Assembly (NCBI RefSeq): GCF_051020985.1
Contig: NW_027475144.1
Location: 1,488,001-1,552,000, forward strand
DNA: 64,000 nucleotides
Reading direction: 5' to 3'
From: Nomia melanderi
Lineage: Eukaryota; Arthropoda; Insecta; Hymenoptera; Halictidae
Both the position numbers and the translations under genes were made by a program. This document shows positions 1 to 12,000 of the stretch, in pieces (the first letter of the stretch is position 1; every line of letters starts with the position of its first letter). The notes under the pieces were generated by a model. That model saw only the letters and a list, made by a program, of their open reading frames with translations. It was not told the origin of the DNA and did no database searches.

Positions 1-780
1 CTGTACAGCGGAAACGACCTCGGACCACCAGGGGCCGAGAAAATCACAGTCTCATGGGGCCGGACAGTCTGGGTCAGGGAGAAATCCTATATATATCTGG
101 TGATATCTCGGGTGCTATTAGAGATAGCGCAATAAATCAAAGTAAATTATCTGCAGGGGGCCCTGGCGCATGAATCTGTGCAGCGGGAACGACATCGGAC
201 CACCAGGGGCCGAGAAAACCACAGTCTCATGGGGCCGGACACTCAGGGTCAGGGTAAAATCCAATATATATCTGGTGATATCTCGGGTGCTATTAGAGAT
301 AGCGCAATAAACCAAAGTGAATTATCTGCAGGAGGCCCTGGCGCATGAATCTGTGCAGCGGGGACGACCTCGGACCACCACGGGCCGAGAAAACGACCGT
401 CTCAGGGGGCCGGACACTCAGAGTCAGAGTAAAATCCAATATATATCTGGTGATATCTCGGGTGCTATTACAGATAGTGCAATAAATCAAAGTGCATTGT
501 CTGTAGGAGGCCCTGGCGCATGAATCTGTGCAGCGGGAACGACCTCGGACCACCAGGGGCCGAGAAAACCACAGTCCCATGGGGCCGGACACTCAGGGTC
601 AGGGGAAAATCCAGTATACAACTGGTGATATCTCGGGTGCTATTAGAGATAGCGCAATAAACCAAAGTGAATTATCTGCAGGAGGCCCTGGCGCATGAAT
701 CTGGGCAGCGGGAACGTCCTCGGACCTCCAGGGGCCGAGACAAGCACCGTCTCATGGGGCCGGACACTCAGGGTCAGGGT
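1..780 (+). repeat. Higher-order block, 8,400-bp partner of 8401-9180
   Basis: All 780 bases equal those at 8401-9180 by line-by-line reading, including rare variants such as CTCAGGGGGCCGG and CAGTATACAACTGG. The match breaks after 780, where this copy reads CAAATCC and the partner AAAATCC. From there this copy follows sequence 350 bp further on in the partner. It extends beyond the left edge of the window. Confidence 0.95.
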
Positions 781-1515
781 CAAATCCAATATATATCTGG
801 TGATATCTCGGGTGCTATTACAGATAGCGCAATAAATCAAAGTGCATTGTCTGTAGGAGGCCCTGGCACATGAACCTGTGCAGCGGCAACGACCTCGGAC
901 CACCAGGGGCCGAGAAAACGACCGTCTCATGGGGCCGGACACTCAGGGTCAGGGGAAAATCCAATATATATCTGGTGATATCTCGGGTGCTATTAGAGAT
1001 AGCGCAATAAACCAAAGTGAATTATCTGCAGGAGGCCCTGGCGCATGAATCTGTACAGCGGGAACGACTTCGGACCACCACGGGCCGAGAAAACGACCGT
1101 CTCATGGGGCCGGACACTCAGGGTCAGGGGAAAATCCAGTATATATCTGGTGATATCTCGGGTGCTATTAGAGATAGCGCAATAAACCAAAGTGAATTAT
1201 CTGCATGAGGCCCTGGCGCATGAATCTGTGCAGCGGGAACGTCCTCGGACCTCCAGGGGCCGAGACAACCACCGTCTCATGGGGCCGGGCACTCAGGGTC
1301 AGGGTAAAATCCAATATATATCTGGTGATATCTCGGGTGCTATTACAGATAGCGCAATAAATCAAAGTGCATTGTCTGTAGGAGGCCCTGGCGCATGAAT
1401 CTGTGCAGCGGGAACGACCTCGGACCACCAGGGGCCGAGAAAACGACCGTCTCATGGGGCCGGACACTCAGGGTCAGGAGAAAATCCAATATATATCTGG
1501 TGATATCTCGGGTGC
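781..1515 (+). repeat. Higher-order block, 8,750-bp partner of 9531-10265
   Basis: This continues the preceding block with the offset raised by two monomers. Shared rare variants are GGCACATGAACC, GGAACGACTTCGG and CTGCATGAGG. The sequence appears identical to the partner until about 1515. Confidence 0.93.
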
Positions 1516-2655
1516 TATTACAGATAGCGCAATAAATCAAAGTGCATTGTCTGCAGGAGGCCCTGCCGCATGAATCTGTGCAACGGGAACGACCTCGGAC
1601 CACCAGGGGCCGAGAAAACCACAGTCACATGGGGCCGGACACTCAGGGTCAGGGGAAAATCCAATATATATCTGGTGATATCTCGGGTGCTATTACAGAT
1701 AGCGCAATAAATCAAAGTGCATTGTCTGTAGGAGACCCTGGCGCATGAATCTGTGCAGCGGGAACGACCTCGGACCACTAGGGGCCGAAAAAACCACAGT
1801 CTCAACGGGCCGGACGCTCAGGGTCAGTGAAAAATCCAATATATATCTGGTGATATCTCGGGTGATATTAGAGATAGCGCAATAAATCAAAGTGCATTGT
1901 CTGTAGGAGGCCCTGGCGCATGAATCTGTGCAGCGGGAACGTCCTCGGACCTCCAGGGGCCGAGACAACGACCGTCTCAAGGGGCCGGACACTCAGGGTC
2001 AGGGTCAAATCCAATATATATCTGGTGATATCTCGGGTGCTATTACAGATAGCGCAATAAATCAAAGTGCATTGTCTGCAGGAGGCCCTGGCGCATGAAC
2101 CTGTGCAGCGGGAACGACCTCGGACCACCAGGGGCCGAGAAAACCACCGTCTCATGGGGCCGGACACTCAGGGTCAGGGGAAAATCCAATATATATCTGG
2201 TGATATCTCGGGTGCTATTAGAGATAGCGCAATAAACCAAAGTGAATTACCTGCAGGAGGCACTGGCGCATGCATCTGTGCAGCGGGAACGACCTCGGAC
2301 CACCAGGGGCCGAGAAAATTACAGACTTTCGGTATCCGTCACCCAAAGTCATGTAAAAATCCAGCATATATGTGGAGCTTTCTCGGGTGCTATTAGAGAT
2401 AGCGCAATAAACCAAAGTGAATTATCTGCAGGAGGCCCTGGCGCATGCATCTGTGCAGCGGGAACGACCTCGGACCACCAGGGGCCGAGAAAACAACCGT
2501 CTCATGGGGCCGGACACTCAGGGTCAGGGAAAAATCCAATATGTATCTGGTGATATCTCGGGTGATATTACAGATAGCCCAATAAATCAAAGTGCATTGT
2601 CTGTAGGAGCCCCTGGCGCATGAATCTGTGCAGCAGGAACGACCTCGGACCACCA
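1516..2655 (+). repeat. Higher-order block with left-type divergent patch, copy 1
   Basis: It pairs with 10791-11930 at 9,275 bp (53 monomers) with only a few base changes; one is GCGCATGAATC here versus GCGCAGGAATC there. The 3' part recurs a third time at 20401-21090, again 9,275 bp on. It contains the divergent patch at 2319-2382. Confidence 0.92.
2319..2382 (+). repeat. Divergent patch, left type, copy 1
   Basis: A 64-bp stretch differs from the consensus at 23 positions (hand count) with no net length change, and both flanks are ordinary. Recognisable parts are ACTTTCGGTATCCGTCACCC and GTCATGTAAAAATCCAGC. It removes the G-rich TCAGGG segment and the EcoRV site (GCTTTC in place of GATATC). 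Confidence 0.93.
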
Positions 2656-2834
2656 GAGGCCGAAAAAACCACAGTCTCATGGGGCCGGAAAGTCAGGGAC
2701 AGGGTAAAATCCAATATATATCTGGTGATATCTCGGGTGCTATTAGAGATAGCGCAATAAACCAAAGTGAATTATCTGCAGGAGGCACTGGCGCATGAAT
2801 CTGTGCAGCGGGAACGACCTCGCACCACCAGGGG

Positions 2835-2849
2835 CCGTGAAAACCACGG
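2835..2849 (+). other. CCGTG..CACGG dyad variant, copy 1
   Basis: CCGTG and CACGG flank AAAAC as a perfect 5-bp inverted repeat, extendable to GGCCGTG / CACGGTC with one G opposite T. In the consensus these places read CCGAG and CACAG and do not pair, so two linked changes made the dyad. It sits in a monomer that also has CTCGCACC and CTCACGGGGTCGG. Confidence 0.85.
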
Positions 2850-3082
2850 TCTCACGGGGTCGGACACTCAGGGTCAGGGAAAAATCCAGTATATATCTGG
2901 TGATATCTCGGGTGCTATTAGAGATAGCGCAATAAACCAAAGTGAATTATCTGCAGGAGGCCCTGCCGCATGAATCTGTGGAGCGGGAACGACCTCGGAC
3001 CACCAGGGGCCGAGAAAATCACAGTCTCATGGGGCCGGACACTCGGGGTCAGGGAGAAATCCTATATATATCTGGTGATATC

Positions 3083-5200
3083 TCGGGTGCTATTACAGAT
3101 AGCGCAATAAATCAAAGTGCATTGTCTGTAGGAGGCCCTGGCGCATGAATCCGTGCAGCGGGAACGACCTCGGACCACCAGAGGCCGAAAAAACCACAAT
3201 CTCATGGGGCCGGAAAGTCAGGGACAGGGTAAAATCCAATATATATCTGGTGATATCTCGGGTGCTATTAGAGATAGCGCAATAAACCAAAGTGCATTGT
3301 CCGTAGGAGGCCCTGGCGCATGAATGTGTGCAGCGGGAACGTCCTCGGACCTCCAGGGGCCGAGACAACGACCGTCTCATGGGGCCGGACACTCAGGGTC
3401 AGGGTCAAATCCAATATATATCTGGTGATATCTCGGGTGCTATTACAGATAGCGCAATAAATCAAAGTGCATTGTCTGTAGGAGGCCCTGGCGCATGAAC
3501 CTGTGCAGCGGCAACGACCTCGGACCACCAGGGGCCGAGAAAACGACCGTCTCATGGGGCCGGACACTCAGGGTCAGGGGAAAATCCAATATATATCTGG
3601 TGATATCTCGGGTGCTATTAGAGATAGCGCAATAAACCAAAGTGAATTATCTGCAGGAGGCCCTGGCGCATGAATCTGTACAGCGGGAACGACCTCGGAC
3701 CACCACGGGCCGAGAAAACGACCGTCTCATGGGGCCGGACACTCAGGGTCAGGGGAAAATCCAGTATATATCTGGTGATATCTCGGGTGCTATTAGAGAT
3801 AGCGCAATAAACCAAAGTGAATTATCTGCATGAGGCCCTGGCGCATGAATCTGTGCAGCGGGAACGTCCTCGGACCTCCAGGGGCCGAGACAACCACCGT
3901 CTCATGGGGCCGGGCACTCAGGGTCAGGGTAAAATCCAATATATATCTGGTGATATCTCGGGTGCTATTAGAGATAGCGCAATAAATCAAAGTGCATTGT
4001 CTGTAGGAGGCCCTGGCGCATGAATCTGTGCAGCGGGAACGACCTCGGGCCACCAGGGGCCGAGAAAACGACCGTCTCATGGGGCCGGACACTCAGGGTC
4101 AGGAGAAAATCCAATATATATCTGGTGATATCTCGGGTGCTATTAGAGATAGCCCAGTAAACCAAAGTGAATTATCTGCAGGAGGCCCTGCCGCATGAAT
4201 CTGTGCAACGGGAACGACCTCGGACCACCAGGGGCCGAGAAAACCACAGTCTCATGGGGCCGGACACTCAGGGTCAGGGTCAAATCCAATATATATCTGG
4301 TGATATCTCGGGTGCTATTACAGATAGCGCAATAAATCAAAGTGCATTGTCTGTAGGAGACCCTGGCGCATGAATCTGTGCAGCGGGAACGACCTCGGAC
4401 CACCAGGGGCCGAAAAAACCACAGTCTCAACGGGCCGGACGCTCAGGGTCAGGGGAAAATCCAATATATATCTGGTGATATCTCGGGTGCTATTACAGAT
4501 AGCGCAATAAATCAAAGTGCATTGTCTGTAGGAGACCCTGGCGCATGAATCTGTGCAGCGGGATCGACCTCGGACCACTAGGGGCCGAAAAAACCACAGT
4601 CTCAACGGGCCGGACGCTCAGGGTCAGTGAAAAATCCAATATATATCTGGTGATATCTCGGGTGATATTACAGATAGCCCAATAAATCAAAGTGCATTGT
4701 CTGTAGGAGCCCCTGGCGCATGAATCTGTGCAGCAGGAACGACCTCGGACCACCAGGGGCCGAGACAACCACCGTCTCATGGGGCCGGCCACTCAGGGTC
4801 AGGGGAAAATCCAATATTTATCTGGTGATATCTCGGGTGCTATTAGAGATAGCGCAATAAACCAAAGTGAATTATCTGCAGGAGGCACTGGCGCATGAAT
4901 CTGTGCAGCGGGAACGACCTCGCACCACCAGGGGCCGTGAAAACCACGGTCTCACGGGGTCGGACACTCAGGGTCAGGGAAAAATCCAGTATATATCTGG
5001 TGATATCTCGGGTGCTATTAGAGATAGCGCAATAAACCAAAGTGAATTATCTGCAGGAGGCCCTGCCGCATGAATCTGTGGAGCGGGAACGACCTCGGAC
5101 CACCAGGGGCCGAGAAAATCACAGTCTCATGGGGCCGGACAGTCTGGGTCAGGGAGAAATCCTATATATATCTGGTGATATCTCGGGTGCTATTAGAGAT
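3083..5200 (+). repeat. Higher-order block, 9,800-bp partner of 12883-15000
   Basis: About 12 monomers match 12883-15000 at an offset of 56 monomers with few differences (for example CCACAATCTC here versus CCACAGTCTC). It contains one CCGTG..CACGG dyad variant (4935-4949). Confidence 0.88.
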
Positions 5201-5682
5201 AGTGCAATAAATCAAAGTGCATTGTCTGTAGGAGGCCCTGGCGCATGAATCTGTGCAGCGGGAACGTCCTCGGACCTCCAGGGGCCGAGACAACGACCGT
5301 CTCAAGGGGCCGGACACTCAGGGTCAGGGTCAAATCCAACATATATCTGGTGATGTCTCGGGTGCTATTACAGATAGCGCAATAAATCAAAGTGCATTGT
5401 CTGCAGGAGGCCCTGGCGCATGAACCTGTGCAGCGGGAACGACCTCGGACCACCAGGGGCCGAGAAAACCACCGTCTCATGGGGCCGGACACTCTGGGTC
5501 AGGGGAACATCCAATATATATCTGGTGATATCTCGGGTGCTATTAGAGATAGCGCAATAAACCAAACTGAATTATCTGCAGGAGGCTCTGGCGCATGAAT
5601 CTGTGCAGCGGGAACGACCTCGGGCCACCAGGGGCCGAGAAAACCACAGTCTCGTGGGGCCGGATACTCAGGGTCAGGGGAA
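4660..5682 (+). repeat. Block shared with 21285-22307
   Basis: About six monomers recur 16,625 bp (95 monomers) downstream, including GATAGCCCAATAAATC and the CCGTG..CACGG dyad variant. Near 5,425-5,460 the two copies differ in several linked bases (CGGACCACC here, CGGACGTCC there), which looks like a conversion patch. Confidence 0.82.
4935..4949 (+). other. CCGTG..CACGG dyad variant, copy 2
   Basis: Same variant, 2,100 bp after copy 1. Confidence 0.85.
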
Positions 5683-6789
5683 CATCCAATATATATCTGG
5701 TGATATCTCGGGTGCTATTAGAGATAGCGCAATAAATCAAAGTAAATTATCTGCAGGGGGCCCTGGCGCATGAATCTGTGAAGCGGGAACGACATCGGAC
5801 CACCAGGGGCCGAGAAAACCACAGTCTTATGGGGCCGGACACTCAGGGTCAGGGTAAAATCCAATATATATCTGGTGGTATCTCGGGTGCTATTAGAGAT
5901 AGCGCAATAAACCAAAGTGAATTATCTGCAGGAGGCCCTGGCGCATGAATCTGTGCAGCGGGGACGACCTCGGACCACCACGGGCCGAGAAAACCACAGT
6001 CCCATGGGGCCGGACACTCAGGGTCAGGGGAAAATCCAGTATATAACTGGTGATATCTCGGGTGCTATTAGAGATAGCGCAATAAACCAAAGTGAATTAT
6101 CTGCAGGAGGCCCTGGCGCATGAATCTGGGCAGCGGGAACGTCCTCGGACCTCCAGGGGCCGAGACAAGCACCGTCTCATGGGGCCGGACACTCAGGGTC
6201 AGGGTAAAATCCAATATATATCTGGTGATATCTCGGGTGCTATTACAGATAGCGCAATAAATCAAAGTGCATTGTCTGTAGGAGGCCCTGGCGCATGAAT
6301 CCGTGCAGCAGGAACGACCTCGGACCACCAGAGGCCGAAAAAACCACAGTCTCATGGGGCCGGACAGTCAGGGTCAGGGGAAAATCCAATATATATCTGG
6401 TGATATCTCGGGTGCTATTACAGATAGCGCAATAAATCAAAGTGCATTGTCTGTAGGAGGCCCTGGCGCATGAATCTGGCCAGCGGGAACGACCTCGGAC
6501 CACCAGGGGCCGAGAAAACCACCGTCTCATGGGACCGGACACTCAGGGTCAGTGAAAAATCCAATATATATCGGGTGATATCTCGGGTGCTATTACAGAT
6601 AGCGCAATAAATCAAAGTGCATTGTCTGCAGGAGGCCCTGGCGCATGAACCTGTGCAGCGGCAACGACGTCGGACCTCCAGGGGCCGAGAAAACCACAGT
6701 CTCATGGGACCGGACACTCAGGGTCAGGGGAAAATCCAATATATATCTGGAGATATCTCGGGTGCAATTAGAGATAGCGCAATAAACCA

Positions 6790-8190
6790 AAGTGAATTAT
6801 CTGCATGAGGCCCTGGCGCATGAATCTGTGCAGCGCGAACGACCTCGGACCACCAGAGGCCGAGACAACCACCGTCTCATGGGGCCGGACACTCAGGGTC
6901 AGGGGAAAATCCAATATATATCTGGTGATATCTCGGGTGCTATCAGAGATAGCGCAATAAACCAGAGTGAATTATCTGCAGGAGGCCCTGGCGCATGAAT
7001 CTGTGCAGCGGGAACGACCTCGGACCACCAGGGGCCGAGAAAACGACCGTCTCATGGGGCCGGACACTCAGGGTCAGTGAAAAATCCAATATATATCTGG
7101 TGATATCTCGGGTGCTATTACAGATAGCGCAATAAATCAAAGTGCATTGTCTGTAGGAGGCCCTGGCGCATGAATCTGTGCAGCGGGAACGACCTCGGAC
7201 CACCAGGGTCCGAGAAAACCACCGTCTCATGGGGCCGCACACTCAGGGTCAGAGGAAAATCCAATATATACCTGGTGATATCTCGGGAGCTATTAGAGAT
7301 AGCGCAATAAACCAAAGTGAATTATCTGCAGGAGGCCCTCGCGCATGAATGTGTGCAGCGGGAACGACCTCGGAACACCAGGGACCGAGAAAACCACCGT
7401 CTCATGGGGCCGGACACTCAGGGTCAGTGAAAAATCCAATATATATGTGGTGATATCTCGGGTGCTATTACAGATAGCGCAATAAATCAAAGTGCATTGT
7501 CTGTAGGAGACCCTGGCGCATGAACCTGTGCAGCGGGAACGACCTCGGACCACCAGGGGCCGAGAAAACGACCGTCTCATGGGGCCGGACGCTCAGGGTC
7601 AGTGAAAAATCCAATATATATCTGGTGATATCTCGGGTGCTATTAGAGATAGAGCAATAAACCAAAGTGAATTATCTGCAGGAGGCCCTCGCGCATGAAT
7701 CTGAGCAACGGGAACGACCTCGGACCACCAGGGGCCGAGAAAACCACAGTCTCATGGGGCCGGACACTCAGGGTCAGGGGAAAATCCAATATAGATCTGG
7801 TGATATCTCGGGTGCTATTACAGATAGCGCAATAAATCAAAGTGCATTACCTGTAGGAGGCCCTGGCGCATGTATCTGTGCAGCGGGAACGACCTCGGAC
7901 GACCAGGGGCCGAGAAAACCACAGTCTCATGGGGCCGGACACTCAGGGTCAGGGGAAAATCCAATATATATCTGGTGATATCTCGGGTGCTATTAGAGAT
8001 AGCGCAATAAACCAAAGTGAATTATCTGCAGGAGGCCCTGGCGCATGAATCTGTGCAACGGGAGCGACCTCGGACCACCAGGGGCCGAGAAAACCACAGT
8101 CTCATGGGGCCGGACACTCAGGGTCAGGGGAAAATCCAATATATATCTGGTGATATCTCGGGTGCTATTAGAGATAGCGCAATAAATCAA
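6790..8190 (+). repeat. Eight-monomer block, partner of 22715-24115
   Basis: It matches at 15,925 bp (91 monomers). Shared rare forms include ATATATACCTGGTG, CTCGGGAGCTATTAG, ACACCAGGGACCGAG and GAGATAGAGCAATAAACC. One difference is GGGTCAGAGG here versus GGGTTAGAGG there. Confidence 0.88.
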
Positions 8191-8400
8191 AGTGCATTGT
8201 CTGTAGGAGGCCCTGGCGCATGAATCTGTGCAGCGGGAACGACCTCGGACGTCCAGGGGCCGAGAAAACCACAGTCACATGGGGCCGGACACTCAGGGTC
8301 AGGGGAAAATCCAATATATATCTGGTGATATCTCGGGTGCTATTAGAGATAGCCCAATAAACCAAAGTGAATTATCTGCAGGAGGCCCTGCCGCATGAAT

Positions 8401-9180
8401 CTGTACAGCGGAAACGACCTCGGACCACCAGGGGCCGAGAAAATCACAGTCTCATGGGGCCGGACAGTCTGGGTCAGGGAGAAATCCTATATATATCTGG
8501 TGATATCTCGGGTGCTATTAGAGATAGCGCAATAAATCAAAGTAAATTATCTGCAGGGGGCCCTGGCGCATGAATCTGTGCAGCGGGAACGACATCGGAC
8601 CACCAGGGGCCGAGAAAACCACAGTCTCATGGGGCCGGACACTCAGGGTCAGGGTAAAATCCAATATATATCTGGTGATATCTCGGGTGCTATTAGAGAT
8701 AGCGCAATAAACCAAAGTGAATTATCTGCAGGAGGCCCTGGCGCATGAATCTGTGCAGCGGGGACGACCTCGGACCACCACGGGCCGAGAAAACGACCGT
8801 CTCAGGGGGCCGGACACTCAGAGTCAGAGTAAAATCCAATATATATCTGGTGATATCTCGGGTGCTATTACAGATAGTGCAATAAATCAAAGTGCATTGT
8901 CTGTAGGAGGCCCTGGCGCATGAATCTGTGCAGCGGGAACGACCTCGGACCACCAGGGGCCGAGAAAACCACAGTCCCATGGGGCCGGACACTCAGGGTC
9001 AGGGGAAAATCCAGTATACAACTGGTGATATCTCGGGTGCTATTAGAGATAGCGCAATAAACCAAAGTGAATTATCTGCAGGAGGCCCTGGCGCATGAAT
9101 CTGGGCAGCGGGAACGTCCTCGGACCTCCAGGGGCCGAGACAAGCACCGTCTCATGGGGCCGGACACTCAGGGTCAGGGT
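8401..9180 (+). repeat. Higher-order block, identical to 1-780
   Basis: Second copy of the 780-bp block, 48 monomers downstream, with no differences seen. After it this copy contains two extra monomers (about 9181-9530) that are missing at the matching place in the first copy. Confidence 0.95.
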
Positions 9181-9530
9181 AAAATCCAATATATATCTGG
9201 TGATATCTCGGGTGCTATTACAGATAGCGCAATAAATCAAAGTGCATTGTCTGTAGGAGGCCCTGGCGCATGAATCCGTGCAGCGGGAACGACCTGGGAC
9301 CACCAGAGGCCGAAAAAACCACAGTCTCATGGGGCCGGAAAGTCCGGGACAGGGTAAAATCCAATATATATCTGGTGATATCTCGGGTGCTATTAGAGAT
9401 AGCGCAATAAACCAAAGTGCATTGTCCGTAGGAGGCCCTGGCGCATGAATCTGTGCAGCGGGAACGTCCTCGGACCTCCAGGGGCCGAGACAACGACCGT
9501 CTCATGGGGCCGGACACTCAGGGTCAGGGT

Positions 9531-10265
9531 CAAATCCAATATATATCTGGTGATATCTCGGGTGCTATTACAGATAGCGCAATAAATCAAAGTGCATTGT
9601 CTGTAGGAGGCCCTGGCACATGAACCTGTGCAGCGGCAACGACCTCGGACCACCAGGGGCCGAGAAAACGACCGTCTCATGGGGCCGGACACTCAGGGTC
9701 AGGGGAAAATCCAATATATATCTGGTGATATCTCGGGTGCTATTAGAGATAGCGCAATAAACCAAAGTGAATTATCTGCAGGAGGCCCTGGCGCATGAAT
9801 CTGTACAGCGGGAACGACTTCGGACCACCACGGGCCGAGAAAACGACCGTCTCATGGGGCCGGACACTCAGGGTCAGGGGAAAATCCAGTATATATCTGG
9901 TGATATCTCGGGTGCTATTAGAGATAGCGCAATAAACCAAAGTGAATTATCTGCATGAGGCCCTGGCGCATGAATCTGTGCAGCGGGAACGTCCTCGGAC
10001 CTCCAGGGGCCGAGACAACCACCGTCTCATGGGGCCGGGCACTCAGGGTCAGGGTAAAATCCAATATATATCTGGTGATATCTCGGGTGCTATTACAGAT
10101 AGCGCAATAAATCAAAGTGCATTGTCTGTAGGAGGCCCTGGCGCATGAATCTGTGCAGCGGGAACGACCTCGGACCACCAGGGGCCGAGAAAACGACCGT
10201 CTCATGGGGCCGGACACTCAGGGTCAGGAGAAAATCCAATATATATCTGGTGATATCTCGGGTGC
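9531..10265 (+). repeat. Higher-order block, partner of 781-1515
   Basis: This is the matching copy at an offset of 50 monomers. Beyond it, a 525-bp (three-monomer) stretch, about 10266-10790, is absent from the first copy. Confidence 0.93.
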
Positions 10266-10790
10266 TATTAGAGATAGCCCAGTAAACCAAAGTGCATTAT
10301 CTGCAGGAGGCCCTGCCGCATGAATCTGTGCAACGGGAACGACCTCGGACCACCAGGGGCCGAGAAAACCACAGTCTCATGGGGCCGGACACTCAGGGTC
10401 AGGGGAAAATCCAATATATATCTGGTGATATCTCGGGTGCTATTACAGATAGCGCAATAAATCAAAGTGCATTGTCTGTAGGAGACCCTGGCGCATGAAT
10501 CTGTGCAGCGGGAACGACCTCGGACCACCAGGGGCCGAAAAAACCACAGTCTCAACGGGCCGGACGCTCAGGGTCAGTGAAAAATCCAATATATATCTGG
10601 TGATATCTCGGGTGATATTAGAGATAGCGCAATAAATCAAAGTGCATTGTCTGTAGGAGGCCCTGGCGCAGGAATCTGTGCAGCGGGAACGTCCTCGGAC
10701 CTCCAGGGGCCGAGACAACGACCGTCTCAAGGGGCCGGACACTCAGGGTCAGGGTCAAATCCAATATATATCTGGTGATATCTCGGGTGC

Positions 10791-11930
10791 TATTACAGAT
10801 AGCGCAATAAATCAAAGTGCATTGTCTGCAGGAGGCCCTGCCGCATGAATCTGTGCAACGGGAACGACCTCGGACCACCAGGGGCCGAGAAAACCACAGT
10901 CACATGGGGCCGGACACTCAGGGTCAGGGGAAAATCCAATATATATCTGGTGATATCTCGGGTGCTATTACAGATAGCGCAATAAATCAAAGTGCATTGT
11001 CTGTAGGAGACCCTGGCGCATGAATCTGTGCAGCGGGAACGACCTCGGACCACTAGGGGCCGAAAAAACCACAGTCTCAACGGGCCGGACGCTCAGGGTC
11101 AGTGAAAAATCCAATATATATCTGGTGATATCTCGGGTGATATTAGAGATAGCGCAATAAATCAAAGTGCATTGTCTGTAGGAGGCCCTGGCGCAGGAAT
11201 CTGTGCAGCGGGAACGTCCTCGGACCTCCAGGGGCCGAGACAACGACCGTCTCAAGGGGCCGGACACTCAGGGTCAGGGTCAAATCCAATATATATCTGG
11301 TGATATCTCGGGTGCTATTACAGATAGCGCAATAAATCAAAGTGCATTGTCTGCAGGAGGCCCTGGCGCATGAACCTGTGCAGCGGGAACGACCTCGGAC
11401 CACCAGGGGCCGAGAAAACCACCGTCTCATGGGGCCGGACACTCAGGGTCAGGGGAAAATCCAATATATATCTGGTGATATCTCGGGTGCTATTAGAGAT
11501 AGCGCAATAAACCAAAGTGAATTACCTGCAGGAGGCACTGGCGCATGCATCTGTGCAGCGGGAACGACCTCGGACCACCAGGGGCCGAGAAAATTACAGA
11601 CTTTCGGTATCCGTCACCCAAAGTCATGTAAAAATCCAGCATATATGTGGAGCTTTCTCGGGTGCTATTAGAGATAGCGCAATAAACCAAAGTGAATTAT
11701 CTGCAGGAGGCCCTGGCGCATGCATCTGTGCAGCGGGAACGACCTCGGACCACCAGGGGCCGAGAAAACAACCGTCTCATGGCGCCGGACACTCAGGGTC
11801 AGGGAAAAATCCAATATGTATCTGGTGATATCTCGGGTGATATTACAGATAGCCCAATAAATCAAAGTGCATTGTCTGTAGGAGCCCCTGGCGCATGAAT
11901 CTGTGCAGCAGGAACGACCTCGGACCACCA
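10791..11930 (+). repeat. Higher-order block with left-type divergent patch, copy 2
   Basis: Second copy of the 53-monomer-spaced block, containing the divergent patch at 11594-11657. A single change, GGCGCCGG, is private to this copy. Confidence 0.92.
11594..11657 (+). repeat. Divergent patch, left type, copy 2
   Basis: Same patch, exactly 9,275 bp after the first and with no difference noticed. Confidence 0.93.
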
Positions 11931-12000
11931 GGGGCCGAGACAACCACCGTCTCATGGGGCCGGCCACTCAGGGTCAGGGGAAAAACCAATATTTATCTGG

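Noticed and set aside
1055..1090. CENP-B box candidate in GACTTCGGACCACCACGGGCC
   Set aside because: The required spacing between TTCG, A and CGGG is off by one base, and the TTCGG form is rare in the array (for example near 1,065 and 9,818). No other monomer type offers a better match.
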